Program-made: the position numbers and the translations under genes | Shown here: positions 23,004 to 35,900 of the stretch, piece after piece | How positions within the stretch are numbered: position 1 is the stretch's first letter | Layout: each line of letters opens with the position of its first letter | Assembly (NCBI GenBank): GCA_027625915.1 | Contig: JANTQA010000030.1 | Coordinates: 2,790,001-2,854,000, forward strand | Origin: Anaeramoeba flamelloides | Taxonomy: Eukaryota; Metamonada; Anaeramoebidae | Reading direction: 5' to 3' | DNA length: 64,000 nt | Notes under the pieces: generated by a model | The model's input: only the letters and a program-made list of their open reading frames with translations | Told to the model about the DNA's origin: nothing | The model's database searches: none

Positions 23004-26000
23004 ATGTTTAATCCATTAAATTTATTTTTAAAACCCGAAACAGAGAAAATAATTTCAAAAGTGCGTCAATTCCCTGAATGTAAATTTTGTGATTAAAAAC
23101 CTTTGGGTTTTTTAAAAATTAAATTTATTTTTTTCTTATTTTCAAAAACATTAAAAGGTTATTGTACTAAAAACATATTTACAAGACATCCGATTTTCAC
23201 AACATGTTTTCGTTGACACAAATAAAAATATCCAATCACTTTTGTTTTAAAAAAAGAACATTTTATTTTGATCGAAAATTACTTGATAAAAAATCGAAAA
23301 ATAAGTAATATAATTGAAAAAGAATTAGGAAACTAAAAAATAGATCGTTATTTTTATTTATTTTGGAAGGGAGAATATTAATTTCCTCTTACTGTACTAT
23401 TTTTTTAAAAAATAGATTTTTCATTAATTAATGATTTGAATTTTATTATGTATGTACTAAACCTATCTCTATATCTGCCGATACATTTACATTATCTTTT
23501 TTTTACGTTTTCTAAAATATAGTTGAAAGTAATACTATAAAATTAATATGCATGTTGGATTTAAAAGTTGATTTTTTAAAAATCTTATTCAAACATTTCC
23601 CACAAATTGATTTAAGTGTAAAAAATACAACTCAAAATAATTTTTTACATTGCATTTTTGAGATTAATAATAACCCGACTTATGAATTAATAAAGTTTCT
23701 AATTGACAAGGGCGTTAATATTAATGAAGAAAATAACGATTCGTCAACACCTCTCCATGAATTTTGCCACTATTGTCCCAATATCACAAAAGAGTCGATA
23801 AAATTATTTTTTGATCATAGTATAAATACAAATCATATTAGCAGGTTTGGGTATACTCCATTTCACAGTTTATGTATTAAACAACAGGAAACCAATTTTG
23901 AAATTATTGAATATTTTTATTCTTTAACAGAAAATAAAAAAAAGATTGGAATAAACAATTTTAAATTATTATGTTCAATCCAGGCAAAACCAAAATTAAT
24001 TACTTATTGCTTCGCATTAGGAACAGATCCCAATTTGAACAATTATGAAAGGAATACACCTTTCCATAATTTATGTAGACAAAGCCCAACATTTGAAATG
24101 ATTAAATTAAGTATAGAAAAGGGAGCGAATCTAAATTCTCTGGACAAAAGCAAAAAAACACCATTTGATTATATATGCAGCGGTAAACCAACTATTGAAA
24201 TACTTAAATTCTGCATTTCAAAGGGAGCAGATTTAAATATTGATAAGTTAGCGAAATCGAAAAGTGGCAAAAGCTATAAAAAAATAAGAAACAACCGAAA
24301 TCAGAGGAACACTATAATTCATAATATAAGTAGGTGCAGTAAACCAAAGATCGAGCTATTTGACTATTTATCACAGGATTTAAAACTTGATTTGAAAATC
24401 CAAAATTTTCAAAACGAAAATTGTTTCCATTTATTATGTAAAAATCAAAATGCGACAATTGAAGTAATAAATTATTGTATCAAAAAAAATATCGATATAA
24501 ATACAAAAACATCGCATAGCGGAAATGCCTTGCATTATTATTTGGCAAGGCGAGATTCCCAATATGACTTTGAAATTATTAAACTGATGATTAATAGCAA
24601 CATTGACCACCAAATGACAAATTGCCAAGGTGAAAATTCCTTTCATTTATTGATCAAATACCACAACCCCTCTTTAGAAATAATCGATTATTTTTTTAAT
24701 AATGTATTTAAAGCAACCTTTGATTTGAATGAAACATTCAATGAGGATGATTTTAGCTCGTTCCATCAATTGTGCAGATACAAAAATACAACAATCGAAT
24801 TATTAGATTTTTTTATCCAAAATGGTGCAAATATTAACCAGCAAGACAAAATATTGAATACGCCCTTCCATTATATATGTAATATTAATCCATGTCTTGA
24901 AGTTCTTCAATTTTGTCTTCAAAATGATCCAGATTTGTCATTACAAAACAAAGATGGGGATACAGCTTTACATCTTCTAGTTAGAATGAATGAAAAATTT
25001 GATTATACAGATTTATTCGTTAAAATAGAAATTAAATATTTTTCAATAACTAATAATTATATAAGAAATGTTTTTCATAATTTGTGTAGAAATGGTGATC
25101 CACATTCAAGAACTATAGAATATTTTCTAAAAGCTGGGTTAAATCCTAACGATTTAGATCATTTTAAATGTTCGCCATTTGGTTATTTTTGCAATAAATA
25201 TTCTAACAAAACTAAAAATTTCAACCTGAATACTTACAAATTATTTTTTAAAAATGGTGCAGATTTCAACCAAAAATTGTCATATGGTGAAACGCCCTTT
25301 CATGCAATATGCCAATTTACACCAGACGTTAATTTAATTAAATATTGTTTAATTAAAGGTGCTGATAAATCAATTAGAGGCGTATGCTTTTTTTTTTTTT
25401 TTTTTTTATTTTTATTTTCTTTTCTTTATTTACAAACTTTATTCTAAAAATTGTGACCCACTTGAAATAATAAATTGAAATATATACTATTCCTTTATTA
25501 TTTCGAAAACAATTAATTATTAAATCTTATTCAGAATTCACTTTTAAATCATTAGAAATATATATAAAGCCTGATATATTAAAAATTAAAAAAATTAAAA
25601 ACTAAAAAAAAGTGAATTACAATTTTTGAAATGAGAATCACCGTATTTTTTATTATTTAACTTTCACTGAAAAATGGTTAACAAAAAGATCGTTGGGCAT
25701 CAATATATGAATTTTAAAAGGCATTATATAGTCTCAATTATTTTAATGTTTTTTTGTAATTTAGAGGACTTTTTTTTTAAAAAATTGAACTTTTGCAAAA
25801 AAAAAAGTATTAAGGGAGTAGTCATTTTTGAAAATAAAATGAAATCTTGTCAAGATCTTGAAAATTTTTTTTTTTGTAATTTGTGTTTAGACTTATGAAA
25901 TGGATGAGTTAGCCTCATTTAAACAATTTATTGATTTGAGTCTCCTTTTTGAAATTCAAAATTTGCATGTTTCCAATATAAAACGAAAAAAAGTAACCTA

Positions 26001-28072
26001 TTATTTTGTTTAAGAATTAAGTTAATTCTTGAAAATGGGAAAACATATTTTTCGTTTTATATTGGAAAGTATTGATTTGGAAAGCAAATTTTTTATTTGG
26101 TTTCTTTTTCTTTGATTAATATTTCAATTCAAATCTTAATCATTAAAACTATTCGTGGTATAGGTGATTCAATAAATGAATATTCGGTCGAAACTTAACC
26201 CCAGTTTATCAATTAAATTGAGATCTATTATGCAAAAAAATTTTATTATTTAAGGTTTTGAAAAAGTTGTTATCTGGTTTCAAAAAATGAAAAAAAAATG
26301 CAAAAAAATTTTCAATTTTGAAAAATTTTTTTAACAAATTGTTTGGTCTTATTCACAAGAATCCTTATAACAATTCAAATCATTTTTGGCAGAAAAAAAA
26401 TGATTTTAAATTTTGAGGATAAAATTAACTAATTCCCAAATATCTTCAAGAAAATTTTATTTTGAAAAATCAAATTTCATCTTAAAACAAAAACAAAATT
26501 TCTGGGTAAAATTTTTAAATGACCACAAAACTTTGATTATTCTAACAATACCCATTAAAAAAATACAATTATTTTTTAATCCGTTGAATATATCATTTTT
26601 TTGGTTAACCAAAAGTTTTATCTCAAAAAAGAAAAAAAATCTTTATATTTATATTACTGGTAACAAAGAAATGTTATAGTATAATAATGATCAAAAGTGC
26701 AATAAACGGGGTAAAAACTAGATAAATTGTGAGAAAAAAAAAGAATTTAATAGTTTTCTTTTTCAGAAAAAATGGAAAAAAAAAATTGATCTCACTAAAC
26801 TAATTTTCTTTTATGGCTTTCTTAGTCGATCAGAATTTTTTGACACTTGGGATCTACAAAATACGTAAGTAGAGAATACCACCAATAACATATTTTAAAA
26901 TTTTGCCTTGTTGTCGTAGAAGACTAGTCCCTTTCGAAAAATTATTCAAATTGTTATTTGGTGTAGAAAATAAAAAGTTTCAAAATATTGGCAAAACTGA
27001 AAAAAAAAAAAAAAAAAAAAGAATTAATTTGAAAAAAAAACAAGAATAAAAAGAAAAACTTAAAAAAAACAAAAATATAAAAAAGAAAAAGAAAAACAAA
27101 AAGAAAAACAAAAATTTCAAAAAGCAAAGACAAAAATTTGCAAAAATAGAAAAAATGATTCTGATCCAAAAATTTGAAAAAATTTTTTTGATAAGAATAT
27201 GGGATAAAACCAAACAAAATAACTTCCATAAACTTTATAAAGTGAGCCATCATTTTTGAAAAATATCTTATTTCTCGTTATTAACAAAAATAGTTATTAT
27301 TTCTTTATCTAATTATTAATTATAGCAATTTTATGAAACACCAAAAGCAAAATGCCTAAGGAAATGCCGCAAAAAATACCCAGAAAGGATACCTCTTTTC
27401 AAAGAAATATTTAACACAAATTTCAACTGTTTAGAAATTGATTTTAAACATTATTTTGAAAAAAAAGAATTTACTGATTTTGAAATCAAAGGTATAAAAG
27501 TGCATGCCAAAATATTAGAAATTAGATTAAAAAAAAAAAGAAACCAAATCAAAGAAATACTAGAGAATTATTCTTCAGAAGTCATCAATATATTATTAAA
27601 ATGGGTTTATTATGATGAAGTACCTTCAAAGGAAACGATTTCTTTAAAGAACTTAAAGGATTTCAATCAAATTATTCAAACCTGCTTCCATGACATCGAA
27701 ATAGAAAACCCCAAAGAATTAACCTTAAAATATTCAATGAAAAAATTATTTTATGACGAAAATTCCAAAGACCTTTCCATTATTATTAAAGACCAAGAGA
27801 AACAAAAGAAAGAGTTAAAAGTTCATAAATTTATTTTGCAATGTCGAAGCCAATTATTTCGAAAAATGTTTTTGTCAATTAACAACCCAAATCTGACTAA
27901 GATAAAGGATTATTCAGGGAAATCTTATGAATCTTTGGAAATCTTTATCAGATATTTATACACTGAAAAAATTAATGAAAAGAAAGTCACGAATGAAATA
28001 CAAGAAGAACTAAATGATGTGGTTGAATATTTCCAATTAAACCCAAATTGTTCGTTTATTTTTTTACTTTAA
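23004..28072 (+). CDS. Ankyrin-repeat BTB domain protein (three exons)
   Basis: Exons are 23004-23079, 23523-25381 and 27326-28072. Borders are GTAAAT/ATAG and GTATGC/ATAG, and the phases (1 and 0) join into one 893-aa frame. Exon 1 supplies a 25-residue N-terminal helix. Exon 2 carries about 16 ankyrin repeats (residues about 55-640), many starting T-P-F-H-x-L-C rather than the usual T-P-L-H-x-A. Exon 3 begins with a Cys/Lys-rich linker, then two BTB/POZ-like segments around D-F-E-I-K-G-I-K-V-H-A and D-L-S-I-I-I...V-H-K-F-I-L. BTB domains dimerise and recruit cullin-3 ligases, and ankyrins bind client proteins. An adaptor role is therefore plausible but unproven. The first exon is the least certain part; without it translation could begin at 23552. 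Confidence 0.82.
25382..27325 (+). other. Intron 2 of the ankyrin-BTB gene, built from mobile-element sequence
   Basis: The intron is 1944 bp, phase 0. After a T-rich 5' end, an R3-type head starts at about 25444 and an R3-type tail ends at about 27260, so the element accounts for over 90% of the intron. The R3 body is split: between about 25760 and 26940 lies unrelated sequence including an R5 module (25800-26300). The open frame at 26413-26679 within it is not recognised. Confidence 0.65.
25444..27260 (+). mobile_element. Dispersed repeat family R3, copy B, carrying a nested segment
   Basis: The head reads A-A-A-A-A-T-T-G-T-G-A-C-C-C-A and the tail reads T-A-T-A-A-A-G-T-G-A-G-C-C-A followed by T-T-T-T-T-G-A-A-A. 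The middle blocks match copies A, C and D, except for about 1.2 kb of extra sequence. Either this is the longer parental form and the other copies are internal deletions, or a second element inserted here. Confidence 0.6.
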
Positions 28073-28136
28073 AATAGAATAATTTTGAGATTCTCAAGAT
28101 ATATATATATATATATTTATATATATTTATATAAAC

Positions 28137-29109
28137 TAAAATTCCAAAAATTTCCACACGGTTAAAATTTTCAAACAATCACACTAATCCACTTTAATTC
28201 AAATTGGAAATAAATTTTGATTTTTGTAAAATATGAAAATCATTTTTTCATCTTTTATTTTTTAGTTTTCGTTACATTTTTATTGAATTACGTAACTTTT
28301 TTCTCCTGATCAATAATATTTTCGAACATGATTGACTGATAAAGTTGAGTTATTCAAAATAGAAGAACTCAAATAAAATTAGTTGGTATTATCTAACCTT
28401 TTTATCGATCAATATTCCTCATAGAATTTCAACAAATTTATCAAGTTATTTTTTTTGTTTTTCTCTCTCCAAAATTTTTAACACTCTTGATTTATTAGTA
28501 TTTGATTATAATTTATTTTTTGTTTTTGTGAGTATTGTAATTTATAAACAATTATTAACATTTCAATTATTAAATGGTTCTAATTTGATATTTCTTCTTG
28601 AATTGATTAAATAAGATTTTTTTTGTAAAAATTCAATTTTGGTGTGTTAAAAGTTTTGAATTGAAGTTTAAATGTCTTTTATTTCTTTCTTTCTTATTTC
28701 TTTTTCTTTTGTCCCTTTTTTATGGATAAATCCTTTTGTAAAAAGAAAAATTAGATTCATTAAAGCTCCTTTTAATTTTTTAATATTATTAAAATAAGGA
28801 TAGTTCTATTCAACAAATGAAGTTGGATATATATATTATATTTTACAATTATATTTTGATTAGATTTATTTAGTTTGTGAGAGAAAATAACAATCAAAGT
28901 AAATTTTATCACAATTAAAAAAAAGTGAAGAAGAAAAATAATGAAAATTTATATAAAAATAATAATAACATTTCAGTTGGCAAATCAAAAATTCTTACAT
29001 GAACTGACAAAAGAAAAAGAAATCCACTCAAAAAGGAAAAAAAAAAAAAAAACCCACCTAGTATCAATCTAAACTCCCTTTTCAAAAAGTGTGACTCACA
29101 TTAAATTAT

Positions 29110-29159
<50 letters not shown>

Positions 29160-30517
29160 CTTTATTATTTAAGAACAACTAATAATTAAATATGATTTAT
29201 AATTCATATCAAAATCATTCTAAATATATAAAAAACCTAAGATTTTAAAAATTAAAAAAATATAAAATCAAAAACTAAAAAAAGCGAATAGCAAATATTT
29301 GAAAAAACAGCATTGCAGATTTTTTATCTAGGAACTTTCACTGAAAAAAAGTTTTGTGAAGATTATTTGCGATAAATCAAATTCATTTTATAAGAAATTA
29401 TATAATTGAAATTTCTTAGTGATTATTTGCCTTTCGTAAATCTTGGATTTTTCCAAGAAAGATCTTTTACATAAAAAAAATTTCAAAAAAAAAATGAAAT
29501 CGAAAAGAAAAGAAAAATTTCAAAAAAAAAAAAATCTGAGAAAAAAAAAATTTGAAAAATCAAAACTAAAATTTGCAAAATTCGAAAAAATAATTCTGAT
29601 ACAAAAAATTTGAAAATTTTTTATCACAAAGAATACTAGACAAACCAAACAAAATAACTTCCATAAACATTATAAAGTGAGTCAAAAATTTTGAAAAATA
29701 GTTTTATTTCCAATCCTTCCAGATGAAGAAGCAATTATAATAACTATGAAAAAATGCAATGATTTATATCAGGATTCAAAAACTATAAAAAAAAAACAAA
29801 TTTTTTTTCTTTAAAAAGAATTTTAATTTATAATAAAAACAAATATAGTCGAAAACACTCTGTTTTAATCAGTATATGGAAAGGGTAAATATTTGAAAAC
29901 TTAAAAGAGATTTTATTCAACTACAATCTAATTATTTGAAAGTAATTTTTGATTGTATAATTTTAGATTCAGAAACCTGAAATAAACCCCAATTCATAAA
30001 TTTTAAACAAACCCAAAGTTCAATTGAAAAAAAAAATCTTCTTTAAATCAATTCGAGATGAAATACCCATTAGAACCATTTAATAATTGAAATGTTAATA
30101 ATTGTTTATAAATTACAATACTCAGAAAACAAAAAAAAAATAATTATTGATACAAATAAATCAACGGTGTTAAAAATTTTGGAGATGGAAAAACAAATAA
30201 ATTAATTAGTTAATTTGTTTAAATTCTATTAGGAATATTAATAGATCAAATTTTTAATACAATATACTAATTTTATTTGAGTTTTTCTATTTGGAACGAC
30301 TCAACTTTATCAGAATATCGTTTGTTGAAAAAAATATTTTGATCAAACTAAACAACTTACATAATTCAAAAAATGAAAGAAAAAACAAAAAACTAAAAGA
30401 TGTAAAAATTATTTTCTAATTTTTCAAAATTTAAAATTAGATCCAATTTGAATTAAATTCTATTATTGTGATTGTTTGGTCCGTTTTAACTACGTCAAAA
30501 TTTTGGGAATTTTTGTT
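28137..30517. mobile_element. Fold-back element with long inverted arms of about 530 bp
   Basis: The left arm (about 28137-28665) and the right arm (about 29975-30517, complement) align over most of their length. Shared stretches include G-A-T-A-A-A-G-T-T-G-A-G-T, AACTCAAATAAAATTAGT and a long identical block around TTGTAATTTATAAACAATTA, followed by the start of T-T-C-A-A-T-T-A-T-T-A-A-A-T-G-G-T-T-C-T-A-A-T. The 1.3 kb between the arms is mostly an R3 copy (29081-29698). Long-arm inverted repeats are typical of fold-back or Mutator-like non-autonomous DNA transposons. No target duplication could be fixed. Confidence 0.7.
29081..29698 (+). mobile_element. Dispersed repeat family R3, copy C
   Basis: The head T-T-C-A-A-A-A-A-G-T-G-T-G-A-C-T-C-A-C and the tail T-A-T-A-A-A-G-T-G-A-G-T-C-A-A-A are imperfect inverted repeats. 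The interior blocks match copies A, B and D. An (AT)n tract of about 40 bp (29117-29156) has expanded near the head. It is nested in the fold-back element at 28137-30517. Confidence 0.65.
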
Positions 30518-32252
30518 GAGATAGTTTGAAATCATTAATTTAATTTAATTAATATATTAAAATAAATTACAATTTTAAAATTTTTTATTTTTAATTTTTT
30601 TTTGTTGTGGTTGACTTTTTTATATTGATTTATTCAAAGGTGTTTCTGAACAAAATATTAGTTTTTTCTTTTAAAAAATATCAAACATTGTCTGAAAAAT
30701 TCTTTTTTTGCTGAAATAATTATAGAAATATAAAGAAAATTATGTATTCTAAGAATAGATCATTAAATAAAAAAGTCTTGTTAAAATAATTTGATCGCAA
30801 AAGTTATTTTCCTAAAATTGTAACTGATTTTTTCCTTATTTGTCTTTTAATTTAAATCTTTTATAAATTTTAAAATTTTTTCGGGTTTGAAAACAAATAA
30901 GATGTAGTAATATTCAATGATAAATAAATAATCTCTTTTACCATTTTTAAGGTTTTTAATTCTTTAAAGTAAAATCCTTTTTATTATTTTTTCTTTGCCT
31001 AAGAAAGAAAAAAGTTTTCATTCAATCTGATTTCGTTTTTTGATTACCTAAAAAAACCTTGAATACAAGTACTTTTTAAGTTTTTTTAATTTTCCTTTTC
31101 TAAAAAAACTTCTTAATATTTCTTTAATTTTAAGTCCAAAATCTTTTGAAGAATTTGTTAAATAAATTGTCACTTGAGAAAAATACAGCTCAAAAATTGT
31201 GGTCACTTTTTATCCTTAACAACACTTTTGATTTTTTTGAAATTTATCCAAATTTTGAAAGGAATTACAAGATCTAAATTTCAATAACTTTTAATTAAAT
31301 AGTTTTTACAATTCAAACTTCTAAAAACATGTAATTTAAACAGATTTCCAATTTTTGGTTTTTATAAAAAGCTTTCCGGGTTTTAAAAGTGAATAAATAT
31401 TTTTCTTTTAGATAACTTTACAAAATTTCAAATAATTGTCAAAAGGTTATCTTTTGTTAATTATTTATTTTTTACCCTTTTTTTGGTTTAAAAAGCTTGT
31501 AGCAAGTATTGGAAAAATTTGAAAACAATATGAAAGAATATCAGAGAGTAAAATCTTGCAGACTGTCATTCTGAGAATTGGAAAAAGTCTTAAAAGTTTT
31601 TGAATGGATTGTGGTGTATTTGTTGTACAAAAATCTTAAAATACGTTATTGAGAGAAAATCACTCAACAATAATCACTGTATCAAAAAAAAGTTTATGTT
31701 TCTTTTTTGCAAGTAAAAATTGGATATGATTAGTTTTGACAAATGAACCTGTAATTTTTCATTTAAAATTTCAAAAACTTCCGAAAAGAGAGCATGTCAC
31801 TTTAATTGTTACTTAAAAATAAAGAGAAATCAAGACATCATAAAACTCTGAAACTTCTGATTAAATCAAAAAACAAAATGGAGGGGAAGAGGTATACATC
31901 TTTTAAATTCACAAACCTTTTGTTAACTTTTTTACAACTGTTAGATCCTTGAACCCACAATAGTAAGTCTTGAAAGATCTGAAAAATTGAAACAAGTTTT
32001 CATTCAACCGACTGAATAATTATTTCTTTTTACAAAAATTATCAAAAAACTACAATAAATCTGAAATAAAAGTCGATTCTTTGGTCAATTTAGAGGCTTA
32101 TTGAACAAAACCAATTGATTTGGGAAGTATTTAAAACTCAAAAAAATATCAAGTATTTATAGATTGGACTTTTTTGATAATTTTATTTTTTTATTTTTTT
32201 AACTTTTTTTTTCTTTCTTTGTAACATTTTTTTTTAATAACTTTTTTTGGGA

Positions 32253-32769
32253 ATGAAAGTAAAACTTATTTTAAAACTAAACCAAAGAGAAACTTTTGTT
32301 GCTGAAATTGAAGAATCACAAACAATTCAAGATTTAAAAAAACTTTATTTTACCAAGACAAGTGTTGCGATTATCAACCAAAAGATCTTTCGCAACAAAA
32401 TACTTTTAGAAAACGAAAGAACGATCCAAAGTTACAGTACTACTCCATTTTTTCTTCCAAAAAACAAACAACCTCACTGAAAAAAACAATTGAATTTTTT
32501 TTTTGTTTTTTTTTTTTTTGTTTCTTATCTTTTCTTTGTTTCTTAAAATTTGAACCTTTTGGTCCAAAACTTCCTTACATAAATCTTCAATTTTATAATT
32601 TTGTTCTAAAGAAATAAAAGATCAAGAAACACTCGATCTCACAATAAAGTCTGAAACAAAAGAAGGAGTCGAAGAAATAAAAAAGGTAAATATTTCAAGC
32701 TTGTTTCTTTAATTTTTTTTTTCTTTTCGCTTTTAGTATTTCAAAACCACCAAGAAATTCAATGTATAA
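32253..32769 (+). CDS. Small ubiquitin-like domain protein (three exons)
   Basis: Exons are 32253-32436, 32612-32685 and 32737-32769 with GT-AG borders, and the phases (1 then 0) give a 96-aa frame. Residues 1-76 align with the ubiquitin fold: M-K-V-K-L-I-L-K-L opening strand, E-S-Q-T-I-Q-D-L-K-K helix start, and the exon 1/2 junction restoring R-T-I-Q-S-Y-K-I-K-D-Q-E-T-L, which parallels the ubiquitin segment R-T-L-S-D-Y-N-I-Q-K-E-S-T-L. There is no C-terminal Gly-Gly; the protein ends in a Lys-rich helix, so it is unlikely to be conjugated and may act as a scaffold or cofactor. The stop lies 179 bp before the BRCA2 start on the same strand. Confidence 0.72.
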
Positions 32770-32948
32770 AATTGGAATGGGAATATTCTTTCACAAAGAT
32801 CGAATCTGTTTATTCTGCTATTTTAAGATTGATCGAGAAATTTCTTTTGTTTACTAACGAATATCATTTCTGGATTTTTCTCTTTTTTCAATTGATTTGG
32901 TTACTTGAACATTTGACAAATAGAGAATTTTCAGGTTATTTCCCAAAA

Positions 32949-35900
32949 ATGAATTTCTCGAAAATTGACCTAAACGATCATTTACTAATTCCAAAAATCA
33001 AAAAAAAAAAAATAAAACAAAACAATGAAAATTTCAAAAAGGTGAAAGATGAAAGAAAAGAAAAAGCGGAAGAAGAAGAAGGAAATAATGAAAAAGAAGA
33101 AGAAGAAAGAACAAAAACAAACCAAAACCCAAACCAATTCTTTGGGTTTTCAAGCGGACATGGGAATACAATCAATATATCCAAAGAAAAATTAGAAATG
33201 GCAAGAAGATCAATGGATTTGAATCCGAAAAACGAGGATGAAGATGAAAAAAACAAAGAAACAGATAGTGAAGAAAACAATAAAATTAAAGAAGAAGAGG
33301 AAGAAGAAGAAGGAAATAATGAAAAAGCAGAAGAAGAAATTAAACCCAAACCCAATAAATTCTTTGGGTTTTCAAGTGGACATGGAAATACAATCAAAAT
33401 ATCCAAAGAAAAATTAGAAATGGCAAGAAGATCAATGGATTTAAAGAAAGGAAAAATTGAAGAAGAAGATGAAAAAATTGAAGAAGAAGAGGATATTGGT
33501 GAAGAAGAAAACGAAGATAAAGAAGATGAAAATAACAAAAAAGCAGAAGAAAAAACAAAAACAAACCAAAACCCAAACCAATTTTTTGGGTTTTCAAGTG
33601 GACATGGGAATACAATCCAAATATCTAAAGAAAAATTAGAAATGGCAAGAAGATCAATGGATTTAAATCCAAAAACAGAAGAAAAAAATGCTGAAGAAAA
33701 AGATGACGAAAACAATAAAATTCAAGTCGAGAATGATGAAAAGAATCAAAAAAAAGAAAAAGCAGAAGAAGAAATCAAACCCAAACCCAATAAATTTTTT
33801 GGGTTTTCAAGTGGACATGGAAATACAATCAAAATATCCAAAGACAAATTAGAAATGGCAAGAAGATCAATGGATTTGAATGATGAAAAAATTGAAGAAG
33901 ATGATGAAGATGATGAAGAAAACGAGGAAGAAGAAGATGAAAAGAATGAAAAAGCAGAAGAAGAAGAAGAAGAAATCAAACCCAAAACCAAACAATTCTT
34001 TGGATTTTCAAGTGGGAATGGAAATAAAATCAAAATATCCAAAGAAAAATTAGAAATAGCAAGAAAATCAATGGATTTAAATCCTAAAACAGAAGAAAAA
34101 GACGAGGAAGAAAAAGATGATGAAAACAATGATAAGAAAGAAAAAGAAGATCAAAAAAATGAAAAAGAAGAAATTAAACCAAACTCAAAACAATTCTTTG
34201 GGTTTTCAAGTGGACATGGAAATACAATCAATATATCCAAAGACAAATTAGAAATGGCAAGAAGATCGATGAATACAAATGATGAAAAAATTGAAGAAGA
34301 AGATGAAGATGAAGATAATAAAATGAAAGTTGAGAATGACGAAAACACTAAAACAGAAGAGGTCGAAGAAGAAGAAATCAAACCAAACCCCAAAAAATTC
34401 TTTGGATTCTCAAGTGGACATGGAAATTCAATCAAAATATCTAAAGACAAATTAGAAATGGCAAGGAGATCGATGAATTTAAAGGAAGAAGAAATTGAAG
34501 AAGAAGATGATGACAAAAAAGAAAAAGAAGAAAAAGAAGATGAAAATAATAAAAAAGCAGAAGAAGAAAAAGAAGAAATCAAACCAAACCCCAGTAAATT
34601 CTTTGGATTCTCAAGTGGACATGGAAATTCAATCAAAATATCCAAAGAAAAATTAGAAATGGCAAGAAGATCAATGGATTTAAAGGAAGGAAAAATTGAA
34701 GAAGAAGATGAAACTGATGATGACAAAAAAGATGAAGATAAAGAAGATGAAAATAATGAAGATGAAGAAGAACAAAAAAAAACAAAATCCAAACAATTCT
34801 TTGGGTTTTCAAGTGGACATGGAAATACAATCAATATATCCAAAGAAAAATTAGAAATGGCAAGGAAATCAATGGATTTAAATAAAAAAGAAAATGATGA
34901 AGAAGATGAAACTGATGATGAAGAAAACGAGGAAGAAGAGAAAAACGAAGAAGAAAATGAGAAAGAAAAAATCAAACCCAAACCCAATAATTTTTTTGGG
35001 TTTTCAAGTGGACATGGAAATACAATCAAAATATCCAAAGAAAAATTAGAAATGGCAAGAAAATCAATGGATTTGAATCAAGAAGATGATGATGAAAATA
35101 AAGAAGAAGAAGAAGAAGAAGAAGAAAATGAAAAAGAAAAAATCAAATCATCACCCAATAATTTTTTTGGGTTTTCAAGTGGAAATGGAAATTCAATCAA
35201 AATATCCAAAGACAAATTAGAAATGGCAAGAAGATTGATGAATTTAAATGATCAAGAAGAAAATGAAAAAAACAATCAAGAAGAAGATATTGAGGATGAA
35301 AATGAGAAAGAAAAAATCAAATCAACACCCAATAAATTTTTTGGGTTTTCAAGTGGACATGGAAACTCAATCAATATATCCAAAGAAAAATTACAGATGG
35401 CAAGAAAATCAATGGATTTAAATAATAATGAAGATAATGAAAAAAACAATCAAGAAGAAGATATTGATGATGAAAATAAGAAATTAGAAACCAAATCAAC
35501 ACCCAATAAATTCTTTGGATTTTCAAGTGGTCATGGAAACTCAATCAATATATCCAAAGAAAAATTACAGATGGCAAGAAAATCAATGAATTTAAATAAA
35601 AAAGAAAATGATGAAACCAAAGAAGAAGATATTGACAGTAAAGATATAAAAGAAGAAATTAAACCAAAAAATCAAGGATCCTTTGGATTCTCAAGTGGTC
35701 ATGGAAACTCAATCAAAATATCCAAAGAAAAATTAGAAATGGCAAGAAGATCAATGAATTTAAATAAGGAAGAAAATGATGAAACCAAAGAAGAATATGA
35801 CGAAATAGAGGAAGAAGAGAAAAATAAAGAAGAAAATGAAAAAGAAGAAATCAAATCAACATCCAATAAATCTTTTGGATTCTCAAGTGGACATGGGAAT

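Larger units (their letters stand above)
28073..32252. other. Spacer between the ankyrin-BTB and ubiquitin-like genes
   Basis: The first 2.4 kb are a fold-back element (28137-30517) with an R3 copy inside it. From 30520 to 32250 the sequence is A/T-rich with no repeat or gene that I can support. Confidence 0.55.

Noticed and set aside
32772-32948. Extending the BRCA2 frame upstream to 32772
   Set aside because: The upstream part has no ATG in frame, is unlike a conserved N-terminus, and follows directly on the stop of the ubiquitin-like gene. The first ATG at 32949 is preferred.
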